Positions 20,842 through 31,612 of a stretch of 64,000 nt of DNA are shown piece by piece. The DNA comes from Mycogone perniciosa (taxonomy: Eukaryota; Ascomycota; Sordariomycetes; Hypocreales; Hypocreaceae): assembly GCA_025331125.1 (NCBI GenBank), contig JAOALB010000175.1, forward strand, positions 37,937-101,936, written 5' to 3'. The notes below the pieces were generated by a model. The model saw nothing but the letters and a program-made list of their open reading frames with translations, was not told the origin of the DNA and searched no databases. Numbering within the stretch: position 1 is the stretch's first letter; the number at the start of each line of letters is the position of its first letter. A program made the translations under genes and the position numbers.

Positions 20842-21570
20842 GCCTTGTGAACCTCTCGAGCATCGAATCCATACACTTATTAATAGTCTCTTGAGAGATT
20901 CTGTTGGACACATTTTTACTTTTTTGTATCAACCAGTTGCCACGCTAACCTTTGAGATCCTGTTAGATGCACGGGAGTGGCAATTGCAGCATGATGGGGT
21001 CATTGTATTGTTGATGGTGCTTGGGAGAGTGGAAACCAGCCAGAAGAGTGAACTGAGTGGATACGAGGACACTAGCGAATAGAGTGCGACGAGTGGATAC
21101 AAGTGCACTGGTGTGATTAGAGTCAGCTTGCGTTAGCTTGCATGGCGGAAGGGAACTGATTGGCTTGCCAGTCAGTGATCCACAAAGGGTCGTACATTGA
21201 GAGAGAACGGTCTACTTCTACGAAGCAGGCGAGGGTTGGAGTCAACTTAGACTTGTGTTCTTAATTTAATTCTATTACACAGGTGTTTTTCTGTCTCTTG
21301 GGAGAGTTGATGCAGATTGATTCCATGTGGTCATATGATGATATTGAGACGGAGTATGATGTGATTTAGACAGTGGCTGATGGATGCTGAGTCAAGGATT
21401 GTGTTGTCATGTGACTGCGCGTGGTCGCTGAGGTGATTAGTGGATTTCTTGTTTGTTGCTAGTGGGGTTGCAACTTCCTACATCTAATCGTGAGACGCGC
21501 TTTTATCTTCTACAGTTAGACAGCGATATACGGCAGTGACACCCCGAGACAGCGACTGCATCATACGATC
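20842..21570. other. Intergenic / upstream region of the three-exon gene
   Basis: The part from about 21448 onward is duplicated in inverse orientation at 29998-30275. An imperfect hairpin lies at 21155-21176. No gene seen. Confidence 0.4.
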
Positions 21571-22147
21571 ATGGAACAGGATGCGCCTTTTCATCAGCCC
21601 GACTTTCGTTTGGCGGTAGATCATATACGGGAGGCAGCAAGTCAACTTGAGCGGTGCGCAAATATTCCGGCAGTAAATGGTGGTGTGGCTATACTAGAGA
21701 GACTGGATGCAGTTATAGGGCAGCTTGCTTTATTGACTCAGAAGGTGGATGCATTAGATCGCAAACAGGGTACAGCGTGAGCGATTGTCTGTTTTTTGCT
21801 TGTATTGAATGCTGACGTCAGTATTTTGTTGGATTGAAGTGATCGCAATTCCCGAGCGAGATTGGCAAACAGTATTGTCATTATGGGAGAGATGCCTCTT
21901 GAGCCTTTGTATCATCCAGAGACTGGTGATGTGATTCAGAACTGTCCCTCGACACTAGCAGAACTGGAAGGATTAGGTGGTAAGTCATTGTTTCCATTGA
22001 TGCCGAGAGCTTTGCTAAGTACAGATACAATTAGTCCGTGAGACAGGAGACTTGTTGCGTCAGTTGGGTGAGATTGTACCAAGAGCAGAAGCAGCAAAGA
22101 AGCGACAGTTAAAGATAGCATTTGGTGTTCGGACACAGATTATTTGA
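21571..22147 (+). CDS. Small coiled-coil fungal hypothetical, three exons
   Basis: Exons 21571-21776, 21840-21979 and 22035-22147; introns of 63 bp (GTGAGC...GAAG) and 55 bp (GTAAGT...TTAG) leave an open frame of 152 residues. The first exon encodes a helix (DHIREAASQLERCANIPAVN and a Leu-rich heptad stretch), the second NSIVIMGEMPLEPLYHPETG, the third RAEAAKKRQLKIAFGVRTQI. The layout (helix, PLEPLY-x-TG, then a short Lys/Arg-rich end) is one I know from many uncharacterised fungal proteins of about 150-200 residues. Function unknown. A truncated second copy lies at 29998-30275 on the other strand. Confidence 0.75.
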
Positions 22148-23099
22148 TTTCGTTGTGTGTTTATGAGATGGAGTTTGTGGAGTTATTATCTATTTTGGGA
22201 GGGTTGATACTTATTCCAAGATGATAGATAGTTATTATCACCGCCGGAGGCCTGGCTTTCAACTAGAATAGAGATCCCCTTGGGGTGCAGAGCGGCCGTA
22301 GGACGCGATGTGAATATGTTACTGTAGTGTTGATGATCTTGACTTTGTGATTGTTATTTAATTATTTAGTATTGTAGTATTATTTAGAGAGAATGTATGA
22401 GAATACTATTGTTAGACAGTTGAATGAGATATTTATTGAGGATTGTGTCGTTGTGATGTTCATTTAATTACTTGGATGTGATATTTTATTTTGTTAGAGT
22501 GACTCTGAGTAATTTAATTTTGTGAGCGTGTAGCGAGGTGGTGATGGAGTCAAGTGGAACAGACAAATACTAAAAGCCCACGATCCCGGGCACTGGGGAC
22601 CCCCTGCGACGAGAGGAGCGGGCAGTGTGAGCGTGAGTGTGCGGGGTTCGGAGAAACTCAGTCGAGAGAGTCGAAACGGAACAACAGAGAGCCAATGGCG
22701 AGCTAGGGCAGTAAAACCTGAGAAAGATTTTCCGGGATGATATTTCAGAATGGAATTTCAGGTCACTGTTGGCTGTACGGAGTATGGCGAGCGGCATCTG
22801 GGGCCCGATTTCTACATATGTGCTCCAGATTGAGTCAAGAATACTAGTTAGTATTACTTCATAGATGTACCGCATTTCAGTAGGATATACGGAGTACCCC
22901 CGATGAGATAGAAGTGACAGGCTGGGACCTCTTTCAAATCGGCTATCCGAAATGGCCGATTTTGTTTACTGTCCCGGATCCAATGCCACACACGGCGTCC
23001 AGGCCATAAATATAGCGACCAGAAAGCTTTTAGCCACTCTGGAGTACGTGGTATTGTATCACGACCCACAACAACGGGCATGTACATAACCAAATTGTG
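22148..23099. other. Intergenic, no gene recognised
   Basis: TG-rich plus-strand sequence with two TACGGAGTA motifs (22776, 22888). Short ORFs are not supported. Confidence 0.4.
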
Positions 23100-24010
23100 T
23101 GATTCTCCCTAAGCGAGCTTCACAGTTCAGATCAGAGGTGAACCACCAAAAGAGCAATAGTGCCAGGCGCGCAGCGCGGCTCTTTGTGTGTGGGAACCAA
23201 CAAGCACCTGGAGATCTACCAACAAGGACCACAACACTCGCAGGAATGTCGTTCAGAGCCCTGATGGCGATAGCAGTAGAATATGGCTTGGAAGTCGAAT
23301 AAACGGATGCAGTTTGTTAACCGCGAATTGGATGAAGTTGTCTATATGAGAATGCCACCTGGATTTGAGACGGGGCACGGCGCTAAGACTACGGAAAGCC
23401 TTGTGCGGACTGAGAGGATCCACCTCTGCTGTGGTAGAAGGACCTCAAACGAGCTCGGGAAGAACTAGGGTTCAGGACTGTTCCTCAGGAACCGTGTGTC
23501 ATGATGCAGAAACGATATGTTTGGGCGTATCGAAGGGAATATCAGAAGATGGCGAAGGAAGCTATTGAAAGTCGGAAAGCACGGTATCAGATGGGCTTAA
23601 TGAACGAGCCAAAGTGGCTTCTTAGAATCCACATCGTTCGAGACAGGAGATCAAAGACGATCTAGCTAACCCAATAAGCATATATTGATAAAATCGCACA
23701 TCGATTGGGAATTGACTCGAAGGTCAAGCTTCCGGGCATGCCAATGGCTCAAGAAGAGCTGTTGCCATCTTATGGAATAGCAACAAAGGAGTCTATCGGG
23801 CTGTACTAACAGAAGGTCGGGTCGTTTTCGTTTGCAGCTATTATAGCGAAAACGTCACTGCAGAGCTTTTCTGTCGTGCGAGGATCAGTGTCGGGAACGT
23901 TTGGGAGTGCACAGACTGCTGGCTCCATGCAGCATCCCGATGAAGTTGGTATCCATACAAGCAACATGGCACTCAACACTCAATCATGCCAAAGCTTCGC
24001 TCTGTACATG
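23100..24010 (+). pseudogene. Ty1/copia reverse-transcriptase/RNase H relic
   Basis: Readable in changing frames: RAARLFVCGNQQ, DLPTRTTTLAGMSFRALMAI, YMRMPPGFETGHG and LRKALCGLRGS are the copia reverse-transcriptase signature order. Then IAHRLGIDSKVKLPGMPM and QKVGSFSFAAIIAK mark the link to RNase H. Stops interrupt near 23300, 23345 and 23466, and the YVDD segment is not readable. No flanking LTRs found. A very short related piece may lie at 29041-29100. Confidence 0.75.
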
Positions 24011-24194
24011 TGCATATCTGTGTTCGTTTTTCCGGACACAAATTCGGGGGCGAAGTATGTTGTTCGCAACACTTAACTCGCTCCTCACGCAGGATAATGG
24101 CTTCAACCCAAGAGTGTCATGAAATCCCGATAAGGTAGCACTCATTCATCATGTTTGTTTCACGCAGGAGAGACCAAGAGATGCATAATCTATC

Positions 24195-25160
24195 TTAGTT
24201 CTCCTGTGCTTCAGACAGCTCTCGAGAACTCGTATTGGGGTTGGTTGTTGTGCCAGCATCAGACGATGTTTCTTCACTGTCATTTTCGGCTTGGGCTTGC
24301 CTCACGGCGTCCCTAAATTTACGCCACCTCTTTCGATCTGACGGACTTGAGCCTATCCGCCACTCAAGACGGGTTTCTTTTGAGGCGCGACTGGAGTGGG
24401 CGCCCTCCTCTTCTCCATGTTGCGGAAATAACGATGCCCCAATCTTTGGTCGGGGGGGTATTGGGCAATCGCCGAAATGCGACACACGCGAGCGTTTGGC
24501 ATTTGGGCGTGGTAGCATACTCTGCTGAGCCATCTGGTGAGCCTTTAGGCGGAACTGGTCGAAGTTACTTTCACGAAGGCCGAGAATCATCTCTAGTTGT
24601 TCCACAACTAGATCAGGACGCTCTATGATGCTCTCCCTGTCGCTGCTTTCGGAATCGGATTGCTGGCCGTGATGGGGTATAATGTCGTAGAAGTCAGCGA
24701 GGTAGGTCAACATGCGGCGCTGGCGCTCGCTCTCAAGAGATCTCATTGAGTAGAATTCATTGGCGTGCTTGGGAAAGTATTTGCGGTCGGGCTCGATGAT
24801 GCCTTGGCCAGGACGGAAAGCAACAACTGGGCGGATCGAAAGAGTTGGATTGTGCAGGTTGTTGTTTCTAAGGACAGCCGACATCTGCATGCTTTCGGCC
24901 CGTAGTTCTTGGATTTGTTTGCTGGTATCGGCCCGTAGTTCTTGGATTTGTTTGCTGGTATCGGCCCGTAGATCTTGGATTTGTTTGCTGGCATCGGCCC
25001 GTAGTTCTTGGACACTTTCCTTGACCTCCTTGAGCTCGCTGCTGACTTGACAGATCGAGTTACGGATAGAGGAGAGCTCGTGACTGAGCAGCGAATTTTG
25101 CTTGTTTTGACTATCGATATACTCGTCGCGAAGCAGATATGTAGACGAGGAGGTCGCCAT
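24195..25160 (-). CDS. Coiled-coil protein with 11-residue repeats
   Basis: An open frame of 321 residues with ATG at 25160 (MATSSSTYLLRDEYIDS); the frame continues 11 codons upstream without an ATG. Residues about 30-100 form a long coiled coil containing tandem hendecads of the type ELRADTSKQIQ, encoded by 33-bp DNA repeats. The centre has a conserved-looking stretch on the RPVVAFRPGQGIIEPDRKYF line, and the C-terminal third is low complexity with Ser, Glu and Arg. I recognise the general coiled-coil plus RPG pattern from uncharacterised fungal proteins. Probably oligomeric; location and role unknown. Confidence 0.72.
   Translation of the reverse strand: MATSSSTYLLRDEYIDSQNKQNSLLSHELSSIRNSICQVSSELKEVKESVQELRADASKQIQDLRADTSKQIQELRADTSKQIQELRAESMQMSAVLRNNNLHNPTLSIRPVVAFRPGQGIIEPDRKYFPKHANEFYSMRSLESERQRRMLTYLADFYDIIPHHGQQSDSESSDRESIIERPDLVVEQLEMILGLRESNFDQFRLKAHQMAQQSMLPRPNAKRSRVSHFGDCPIPPRPKIGASLFPQHGEEEGAHSSRASKETRLEWRIGSSPSDRKRWRKFRDAVRQAQAENDSEETSSDAGTTTNPNTSSRELSEAQEN
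24897..25013 (-). repeat. 33-bp tandem repeat inside the coiled-coil gene
   Basis: About 3.5 copies of a 33-bp unit, period visible at 24901, 24934, 24967 and 25000, each encoding 11 residues (LRADTSKQIQE). In-frame unit length allows copy-number change without frameshift. Confidence 0.85.
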
Positions 25161-27240
25161 GACTGTTTGATAGCAGGAATAGATGTGAATCAAAGATGGA
25201 GGGGATGGGGAATGATAGGAGTTGACTTACTTCGTACTCCGTAGGTAGACCAGGAAATCAGCTCCAGGTCACGTGAAGTGTTGTGGAGGCGGTTTAATTT
25301 CGCCCGCCAATGGCTGCGCGTTGTTAAACATTCACCCGTGGTTGATTACGTGAGCCCTTTGCACCACCAGTTCTTCCCAACTACACAGTACTATACCAAG
25401 GCTTGCTTATAATTCGACAAAATACACCAAATAAGCTCGAGCACACTTCCTCGTCCCTATGCCCTTTTTTGCCTGCTATAGTGGGAGTTGATCGACTCTG
25501 CGTAGGTTGAGTTAGTGTCAACACCATAATTTCTCCACAATTCTAGGAGTAGCGTTAGTTTTCTATCGATTCTCTGCACAGGGAACACTCATGCTGATTT
25601 ACCCTACATGTGGGGAGAGACGCGTCGAGTACCTCGTAGTTTTGAGAAAGTTAGAGCCTTTAAACTGTCAATTAACTTATAGTAAGCATGATTGCATTTT
25701 AATATATTCTCTTGTTCATATAAATCTATTCATTTATTGTCCGTTGGCGACCCTAAGAGGGTGAGGGGTTAGTTTGATATGTGTTAGGACGGGTATGTAT
25801 GTACCTACAGTAGTCAATGCCTCCACCATTTCTTATTGCATTTCTGCAGATACAGTTGTGAGCGAAATAGGCGTCCTCTTCAATTACAGAGTACACTCTT
25901 TCAGAATTTCCGAGCGCGGACTGCGGGTACCTAGATATACTTTTATATTCAAGGTTATTATTAAACAGTCGAAACTGGCTTTCGAGTTACCCCCGCAGAA
26001 CCTAGCCAATTATGGATTCTGCAACATCAGGTGGTGGAAAGTATCTATGAAGTTCTGCTAGGTATGTATGTATAACCTTAGCAAACTCCATGAATTGTAC
26101 TCCGTAAACAGTGCTGGGACTGACGTGAAACACGAATAGCCCTGCTCTAAGTACACAATCTTAGAATTAACTACAGTACATGTCAAGTGGGGCGCGTACA
26201 GTCATGAAGATTTTTGGGCTTGATTCCATTCTGTGAAGAACCTCCGTGTTAGGTTTTGCCAGAACCCAAGCGGCTGCCACTATGTCTCGGACATCTATGT
26301 CATCACCACCGCTTGCCCTGATGTTGTGGGCGATCAATCAATATGGCCCTGGAAGCTATCTACCGCCCGGCGCATCCAGATCTTGGATATCATTCTCGGT
26401 AATACATACATAGTGAGCGATGGGATCAGTGTCCACATTACTTTACAAATTGCTCCCCTAACTGTACATACAAAGAAAGGAGTAAAATATATAGTAGATA
26501 ATACATACATACTAGCTGTTACATAATCTCTCATACATAAATGTAATTCTTCATCTGATCTTTCTGATATTTCCTGCCAAAGCTGGATCAAAAGCAACTT
26601 CCTTTACTGACAGCCATATAGTCATCTTATTGCTGAAATAAGCCTGTTTTAGCTCTTAAATTAGATTGCCAGAGGGCTACAACCTGCCAAGGTCACTAAG
26701 CCCCCAAAGTATTTTTATTACTCCTAATACTGTGGCGCTTTAAACGGGGTTCTTTAGGAATAAAACGTAAAATAGGGCTCATAGTATGTAGCTAGAAAAA
26801 TAGGGCAAATACTTTAAGTAGCGTATGGTTACGATTCTATAGAGTAAGCGGTTTAAGTGAATACTCTAGTTTCTAGAAGGTTTCACTGCTTTTAGTCCGA
26901 GTGAGAAAGTGACCAGGCTTTCGCCTGTGGGGGTTTCAGAGGTGAAGTTCCTCACTATTCGGCGCCTGGCGAAATGCCCGGTTTCCTTGGGTCATCCGCA
27001 TCTGTAGTGAAGTCACGCGAAGCCTCTATGTCCAGACCTTTTTATAAGTAGCCTGTGTAGATGGGGTGCAGGAGTTTTAGCTCGGGCTTCGCGCGATAGA
27101 ATATGTATGATTTAAAGGATAGATCTTATTATTACTATTTCCGTAAAGTTAAGCATGTATCGCAATAAACTCTATAAAACATGCGTCTGCACAATAGGTC
27201 GCTTTTATATAATTCAAGTAAACCGCCCCAAGTCCAACTC
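25161..27240. other. Intergenic, mostly non-coding
   Basis: Contains repeat C copy 2 and TACTCCGTA motifs at 25235 and 26098. A 97-codon ORF at 26233-26526 starts with a Cys-rich stretch but is not convincing. The GC-richer patch at 26890-27080 is unassigned. Confidence 0.4.
25868..26205 (+). repeat. Repeat family C, copy 2
   Basis: Colinear with 18480-18790 but longer, with a TACTCCGTA motif inserted into the stretch matching ATGAATTGTAAACAGTGC in copy 1. Ends near GTACATGTCAAGTGGGGCGC. Confidence 0.55.
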
Positions 27241-28656
27241 CTAAATGTATCTGTAACTCATCATATCCACCTCCCTCTTCTTAATCTTCCCGGCATCCTT
27301 CCACATGTCGCCAAGAGTCTTCTTCTCCGCGAGCAAGTCGCAAGCCCCTGTCCCCCACTTATGCCCATACAGCCTCCGTCCAACATCCGCCATTTCCCAC
27401 CAGGCAGTCTGAAAACCGGTCGGGTCATAGGTCCACGGCTCTCCCTTACCCCCCTTTTGCATGTCCTGCCACGTATTCCGCCCACCCTTGTTCTTATGCT
27501 TAGCCTCCCGGAGCCTATCAAACTCGGCGACTAGGGACTTGTAGCGGGTAGAGTTGGGGCCCTCTTGGTCGTAGTGGCCTCGGACCTCTTTATTGTCATT
27601 GCCGGCAAGGGGGCCCGATATGGAGTTTGTAAGGGAGCTGGCGGGAAAGAATTTGCTCTCAGGGTCGCTCACGCATTCGGCCACGTCCCAAATGTGTCCG
27701 GTGTCGACATTGTCGATTCTGTAGCCCAACATTTGGAGCCGTCCGTAGGCGTCGCAGTCGGTCGTATAGTAGGGAACAAAGACGTCCCATTGTCCGACGT
27801 GTCGCCACGTTTCCACGTTAATCATGGTGAGGTAATCAGAGTTGAAGAATTTGGCGCCCCACGGTTTTTCATCTTTATTCTTGCCGGGGAAAGACGCGTC
27901 GAGGACCTCGAGGATGCGTTGGTAAAAGGACATGTAGGGCGTGCTTTCCTCTCTGCTCAAGATGTCAACATCCATGTGACTCCAGAAATAGTATGGCCAG
28001 TCGCGACTAATCGCTGTTCGGAGCATAAAGTTCTGCAGTTGTGCAAAGTTGAGGAGAGTCGGTGTCTGAAGGATGGCTACACCATATCGGTTTCTGAAAA
28101 GATCATAATCGAGGTAAAAGGGGTTATCTTCAGAGAGCAAATTTCGGTTATTCGCGTCGAAGGTGCCACTGTTGTCAACAATGATAATGTCTTCTCGAGG
28201 CCATCCGCTGGAAATGTATCCCAACACGGTTTGTATCATCATCTTATTGTTTCTCGTGAAAGGAATGAGTAGAGTCGTCCTAGATCGGTGACGAGGAGGT
28301 TGATTGTACGACGCGACAACTGGGTAAAAGTTGCTTCCCCTTGGAGGGAAGTACATCTCAGAGTCAAAGGTTGAAGCTCCCATGACTGGGAAGGGCGATG
28401 TCGATGGCCACCAGTCCTTCTTGGGTGCGGTGAACTTGGGAGTTTCAAATTGGGCTTGAAAGAAATGCGCTTTGTCGGCCGCTCGTGTGAGGAGAAATGT
28501 GATAATGAATGTTGAAAAGATGAGAATGAATGTTCTTAGCGAATGGAAGCAGCCGTTGACCGAGGAAGCCGCGTTCTTTATCCCCGTCTGAAGGGGCTGC
28601 TGGAAAACGGTGAAGTCTGAAAGGACCGATGCCCTGTACAGCCATCCGACCGCCAC
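27241..28656 (-). CDS. Type II membrane glycosyltransferase (GT-A fold)
   Basis: A frame of about 471 codons. A signal-anchor helix at about residues 41-58 (LRTFILIFSTFIITFLLT) precedes a catalytic domain: RTTLLIPFTRNNKMMIQTVL (about 126-145), IIIVDNSGTFDANN, a DVD triad at 229-231 (metal/nucleotide-sugar site), an NVETWRHVGQWD segment and TDCDAYGRLQMLGY. This is a GT2-like plan seen in fungal Golgi enzymes. The 5' end is unsettled: the frame opens after a TGA with no in-frame ATG before the membrane helix. A nearby frame has ATGs at 28717 and 28645, so a short first exon and intron are likely. Lumenal Golgi action is inferred; substrate unknown. Confidence 0.8.
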   Translation of the reverse strand: MAVGWLYRASVLSDFTVFQQPLQTGIKNAASSVNGCFHSLRTFILIFSTFIITFLLTRAADKAHFFQAQFETPKFTAPKKDWWPSTSPFPVMGASTFDSEMYFPPRGSNFYPVVASYNQPPRHRSRTTLLIPFTRNNKMMIQTVLGYISSGWPREDIIIVDNSGTFDANNRNLLSEDNPFYLDYDLFRNRYGVAILQTPTLLNFAQLQNFMLRTAISRDWPYYFWSHMDVDILSREESTPYMSFYQRILEVLDASFPGKNKDEKPWGAKFFNSDYLTMINVETWRHVGQWDVFVPYYTTDCDAYGRLQMLGYRIDNVDTGHIWDVAECVSDPESKFFPASSLTNSISGPLAGNDNKEVRGHYDQEGPNSTRYKSLVAEFDRLREAKHKNKGGRNTWQDMQKGGKGEPWTYDPTGFQTAWWEMADVGRRLYGHKWGTGACDLLAEKKTLGDMWKDAGKIKKREVDMMSYRYI

Positions 28657-29997
28657 TATGTCTAAGCCTTCGGACCATGGAGAAGATCAAAGAGTCTGTG
28701 AAGGATAAAACACTCATTGAGGTGGATTAGTAAAGATGACTGTCACTACTTCTTAATAATCCGGTAAATCATTTATTGCGTTATGTATCTGTTAAGTTGT
28801 TGAGCAACCTATAAAAAGAGAGAATATAGGGAAGCGGTCCGTAAAACCAGAAATTTTAATGAAGCTATTGCCTCCCACACACATATAATATCTGTGTTTT
28901 TGTGGGTTAGATCGTATTGGCAACTAGGTGCCCTTGCTCCTCTTACTATCCGTGCCGGTTTATTAGAGTTATACTCCTATGTAAACGTGCTGACTGGTCA
29001 ATTAGTGTTGTGGTTGATGTATGTGCCATCGGTACATTTGTGTGATTCTCAAAGTCGGCCCCAAAGTGCAGTGCCAGGTGCGCAGCACGCCTCTTTGTCA
29101 CAGCTACATACATACGGTTATGAGCATAAACGGCTCCCTCTTAAATTATACTGTTGAAAGAGGCCAGGTATGGAGAATTTTAGCGTGCGCTGTCCTGTAT
29201 ACTTTTAGTTACTTAAAAATACCCCAGCTAACCAGTTTGAGCCAACAGTCGTGCATTTAGGCCCAAATATTTCCTCCACTTTTGGCTTTTTGGCTATAAC
29301 TAAGTACGTGATTGTATCCTAAAGTATCCATCACGAAACTTCAATGACAGAGACTGTGTGCAGAGAGGAAGCCATTTATGCACATACCTGTACTGTGCTC
29401 GAATAAGTGAAACCCTCGAAATTCCCTGTAATCCGATTTCAGGAGTAACCCGATGCGATTTGGTGTCCCGTTCGCAAGGATCGGCTTGATGATGCACTGT
29501 CGAAGTGTGGGTAGCAAAGTCATCTGTGTGATTGTTGGCTGCGGATTGAACATTGCGAGCAGTACTATAGTAACATGTATCTAGGTACAAGCCTTAACCG
29601 GATGGGGTGAACCCACCTTGTACCCAGTACCCAAGGCAACGTCTATAACGGAGAGCACTGGCGAATTTACAGAGTGCATGGCACAAGCATTACTCCGTAC
29701 ACGTAGGCACGGGATTTCTTGTACAATTCCTCTGCACGATCCTGTTCATATTAGCTTGTACTCCGTACAGTGTGAGCTATCCCTTTGCGTGTGCAAAGGG
29801 AGCTAGGATACCTACGGAGTACAAATCAGTGGGATTAAAAGTAGTGCCAGTAGGCCGCTCGCCCCGTGAAAGTCGGCCCCAAAAGGGCGAGCCTACGGGT
29901 ACCCATTGCCAAGTACTCCGCAGTGACCGAAAGAGTGTTGAGTGCCCACCAACTCATGCTGCTGACGCGCGACCCACCTTTCATGAGAGTTGCGGAT
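28657..29997. other. Intergenic, no gene recognised
   Basis: Three TACTCCGTA/TACGGAGTA motifs cluster at 29691, 29759 and 29813. The string AAGTCGGCCCCAAA occurs twice (about 29050 and 29872). An imperfect stem (GTAGGC..TCGCCC / GGGCGAGCCTAC) lies at 29850-29904. Short ORFs not supported. Confidence 0.4.
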
Positions 29998-30275
29998 GCT
30001 CTACAATAGCATCTAGTCTCTGTAGCATGGCCACACCACCATTTACTGCCGGAATATTTGCGCACAGCTCAAGTTGACTTGCTGCCTCCCGTATATGGTC
30101 TGCCGCTGCATGAAAACCGGGTTGACGGAAAGCTACATCCTGTTCCATAGTCGTACAAACCGATCACTGCCTCGGGGTGTCACCGTCGTATGTCACTATC
30201 GGACCGTGGAAAATAAAAGCGCGTCTCACGAGTAGATGTAGGAGAGAGGAAGCTCCACTAGTAAGAAACAGGATA
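29998..30275 (-). pseudogene. Truncated duplicate of the three-exon coiled-coil gene
   Basis: The minus strand aligns with 21448-21740: the promoter part (CGTGAGACGCGCTTTTAT) and the start of exon 1 (ATG at 30148, MEQDVAFRQPGF, then DHIREAASQLELCANIPAVN) are both copied. Homology stops in the middle of exon 1, after which the frame ends. The coding part is still open, so truncation rather than point decay killed it. Confidence 0.8.
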
Positions 30276-30281
30276 CCCTCG

Positions 30282-30394
30282 ATATCAAGCAATTTAAGAA
30301 TCCCGTTTCTAACTAAATGAGCAAAATTGAGGTCTGTTTAAATACATAGAAGTCGGCGGAGATAACAACATAGGAGCCAACAGGGTAACTGAGA
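30282..30394. repeat. Repeat family D, copy 1
   Basis: About 110 bp similar to 41626-41756; shared blocks are ACTAAATGAGC(A/G)AAAT, CTGTTTAAATACA and TCGGCGG(A/C)GATAA. It abuts the 3' end of the exonuclease gene, so it could be part of a duplicated 3' flank rather than an element. Confidence 0.6.
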
Positions 30395-30395
30395 G

Positions 30396-31247
30396 TCAGC
30401 CTAGCGTGCGACGGCTTCGATACCAACCAGATGGAGCTAACGCCATGTGCTGTCCCTTGCCATTGAAACTCGGCAGCTGGGATAGCTCAACTCTTTCCAT
30501 CGAAGCCTCAACTACCCTCTGCCTCCATCCTGTGGTAATTTTATTACTATAGAATGTCCACAAGCGAGGCAAAATCTGTACATCCTGGGCACAGTAGAGC
30601 CTGATGTTTTTTTGCAGAGGGCGTTCATTGAACACCTCGTAACTCCCGCCTTTCTCCGGCGCAAAAAGCCGCAGTCCTTTCTCCTTGGTTTGCATCCAAG
30701 TGAGCGTCTCGTCAACAGAGAGACACGCATCTCTTTCAATGCACTTCGAGAGTCCACTGACACACCTTCTAGAGAAACCCCGCGTTGCAAGCTCCATAAG
30801 TTGAAGATCGAGTATACCAGCTAGGTTGATTTGGAAATGACTATAGAGTGCATCTGAGTCGTTCCGAACATCGAAAAACACCTTGGGAATGGTATTCGAT
30901 TCCAGGATCTCTTTCAAAGTGTGGCCACTTTCCCCACGTGTTGAGAAACATTTGTCCCGCAGCGAGTGAATGTCAATCAAGTAGGTCCGTTTGCCAGGGA
31001 GAATGTAGAGTTGTAATATGGAGATAGTGCCGTGCCGAGAAAGGTTAACTCCTTCGAGGTCGATGTAAATCGATGGTGGTTCAGTTGGTAGTCCTTTGAG
31101 GGAATCTACTACTTTGGATAAGGCAGGAGCAGTATCAATAAGAGTCGGATTCGAAGGATCGACGAGATCAATTTCATCAGGAAGTCTCGTAATATTTACC
31201 AGAAACTCCGCTTTGTTATCGGCGTCGGTGTTCAGAGATGTCGCCAT
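30396..31247 (-). CDS. DEDDy-type 3'-5' exonuclease domain protein
   Basis: 283 residues from ATG at 31247, intronless. The DnaQ-like fold motifs are in order: IYIDLEGVNLSRHG (Asp63 and Glu65, ExoI), VFFDVRNDSDALYSHF (Asp126/Asp130/Asp132 region, ExoII), ILDLQLMELATR, and YCAQDVQILPRLW (Tyr218-x3-Asp222, ExoIII of the Y type). This is the arrangement of the RNase D/WRN/Egalitarian-like group widespread as single-domain proteins in fungi. It likely cleaves 3' ends of RNA or DNA; the catalytic set looks complete. No signal peptide. The C-terminus is short and basic. Confidence 0.88.
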   Translation of the reverse strand: MATSLNTDADNKAEFLVNITRLPDEIDLVDPSNPTLIDTAPALSKVVDSLKGLPTEPPSIYIDLEGVNLSRHGTISILQLYILPGKRTYLIDIHSLRDKCFSTRGESGHTLKEILESNTIPKVFFDVRNDSDALYSHFQINLAGILDLQLMELATRGFSRRCVSGLSKCIERDACLSVDETLTWMQTKEKGLRLFAPEKGGSYEVFNERPLQKNIRLYCAQDVQILPRLWTFYSNKITTGWRQRVVEASMERVELSQLPSFNGKGQHMALAPSGWYRSRRTLG

Positions 31248-31459
31248 AATTTGCGCTGCCTAGCATGGGCAACAAGCAGGTGTGACAAGCCGTCTACAAT
31301 TCACAACGTTTGCTGCTGTGTTGAAAAGGATAAGCAGAGTTCACCGAAAAGCAACGGCTGCTTATGTATCCGGTAGCCCCGTGGGCTCAATTTATATACG
31401 GATAAGCGAGCATGGTTGTAGCAATTAAGGGATCGCATCATTTCGTCCACGGTGGGTGG

Positions 31460-31612
31460 TACAGTAGCAACCGAAATCAATATTCGCGGTTTGTGTGTTT
31501 GGAAACTCTCCGGGTACGTACGGACCAAGAAGTTGCTGACCGTAGCCGGTACTGGCCTAAAAAAAGGCCATTTGTCGCTTTTTTGATATTTACCTATCAA
31601 AGATTATGATCT
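31460..31612 (+). mobile_element. Diverged, truncated MITE copy E
   Basis: Starts TACAGTAGCAACCGAAATCA with clear but decayed similarity to the left end of copy C, continues through AACTCTCCGGGTACGTACGGACC, and is cut by the start of copy C at 31613. Confidence 0.65.

Noticed and set aside
24897..25013. Regularly spaced repeats as a CRISPR-like array
   Set aside because: Units are contiguous without spacers and lie in a eukaryotic coding frame.
24743..25050. ORFs with repeated NKSK or SWICLL units
   Set aside because: Other-frame readings of the 33-bp hendecad array.
27565..28272. 235-codon plus-strand ORF
   Set aside because: It is antisense to the glycosyltransferase and starts with an alternative codon; it has no family features of its own.
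29041..29100. Possible second copia reverse-transcriptase scrap
   Set aside because: Similarity to 23150-23190 is only about 30 bp; too short to call.
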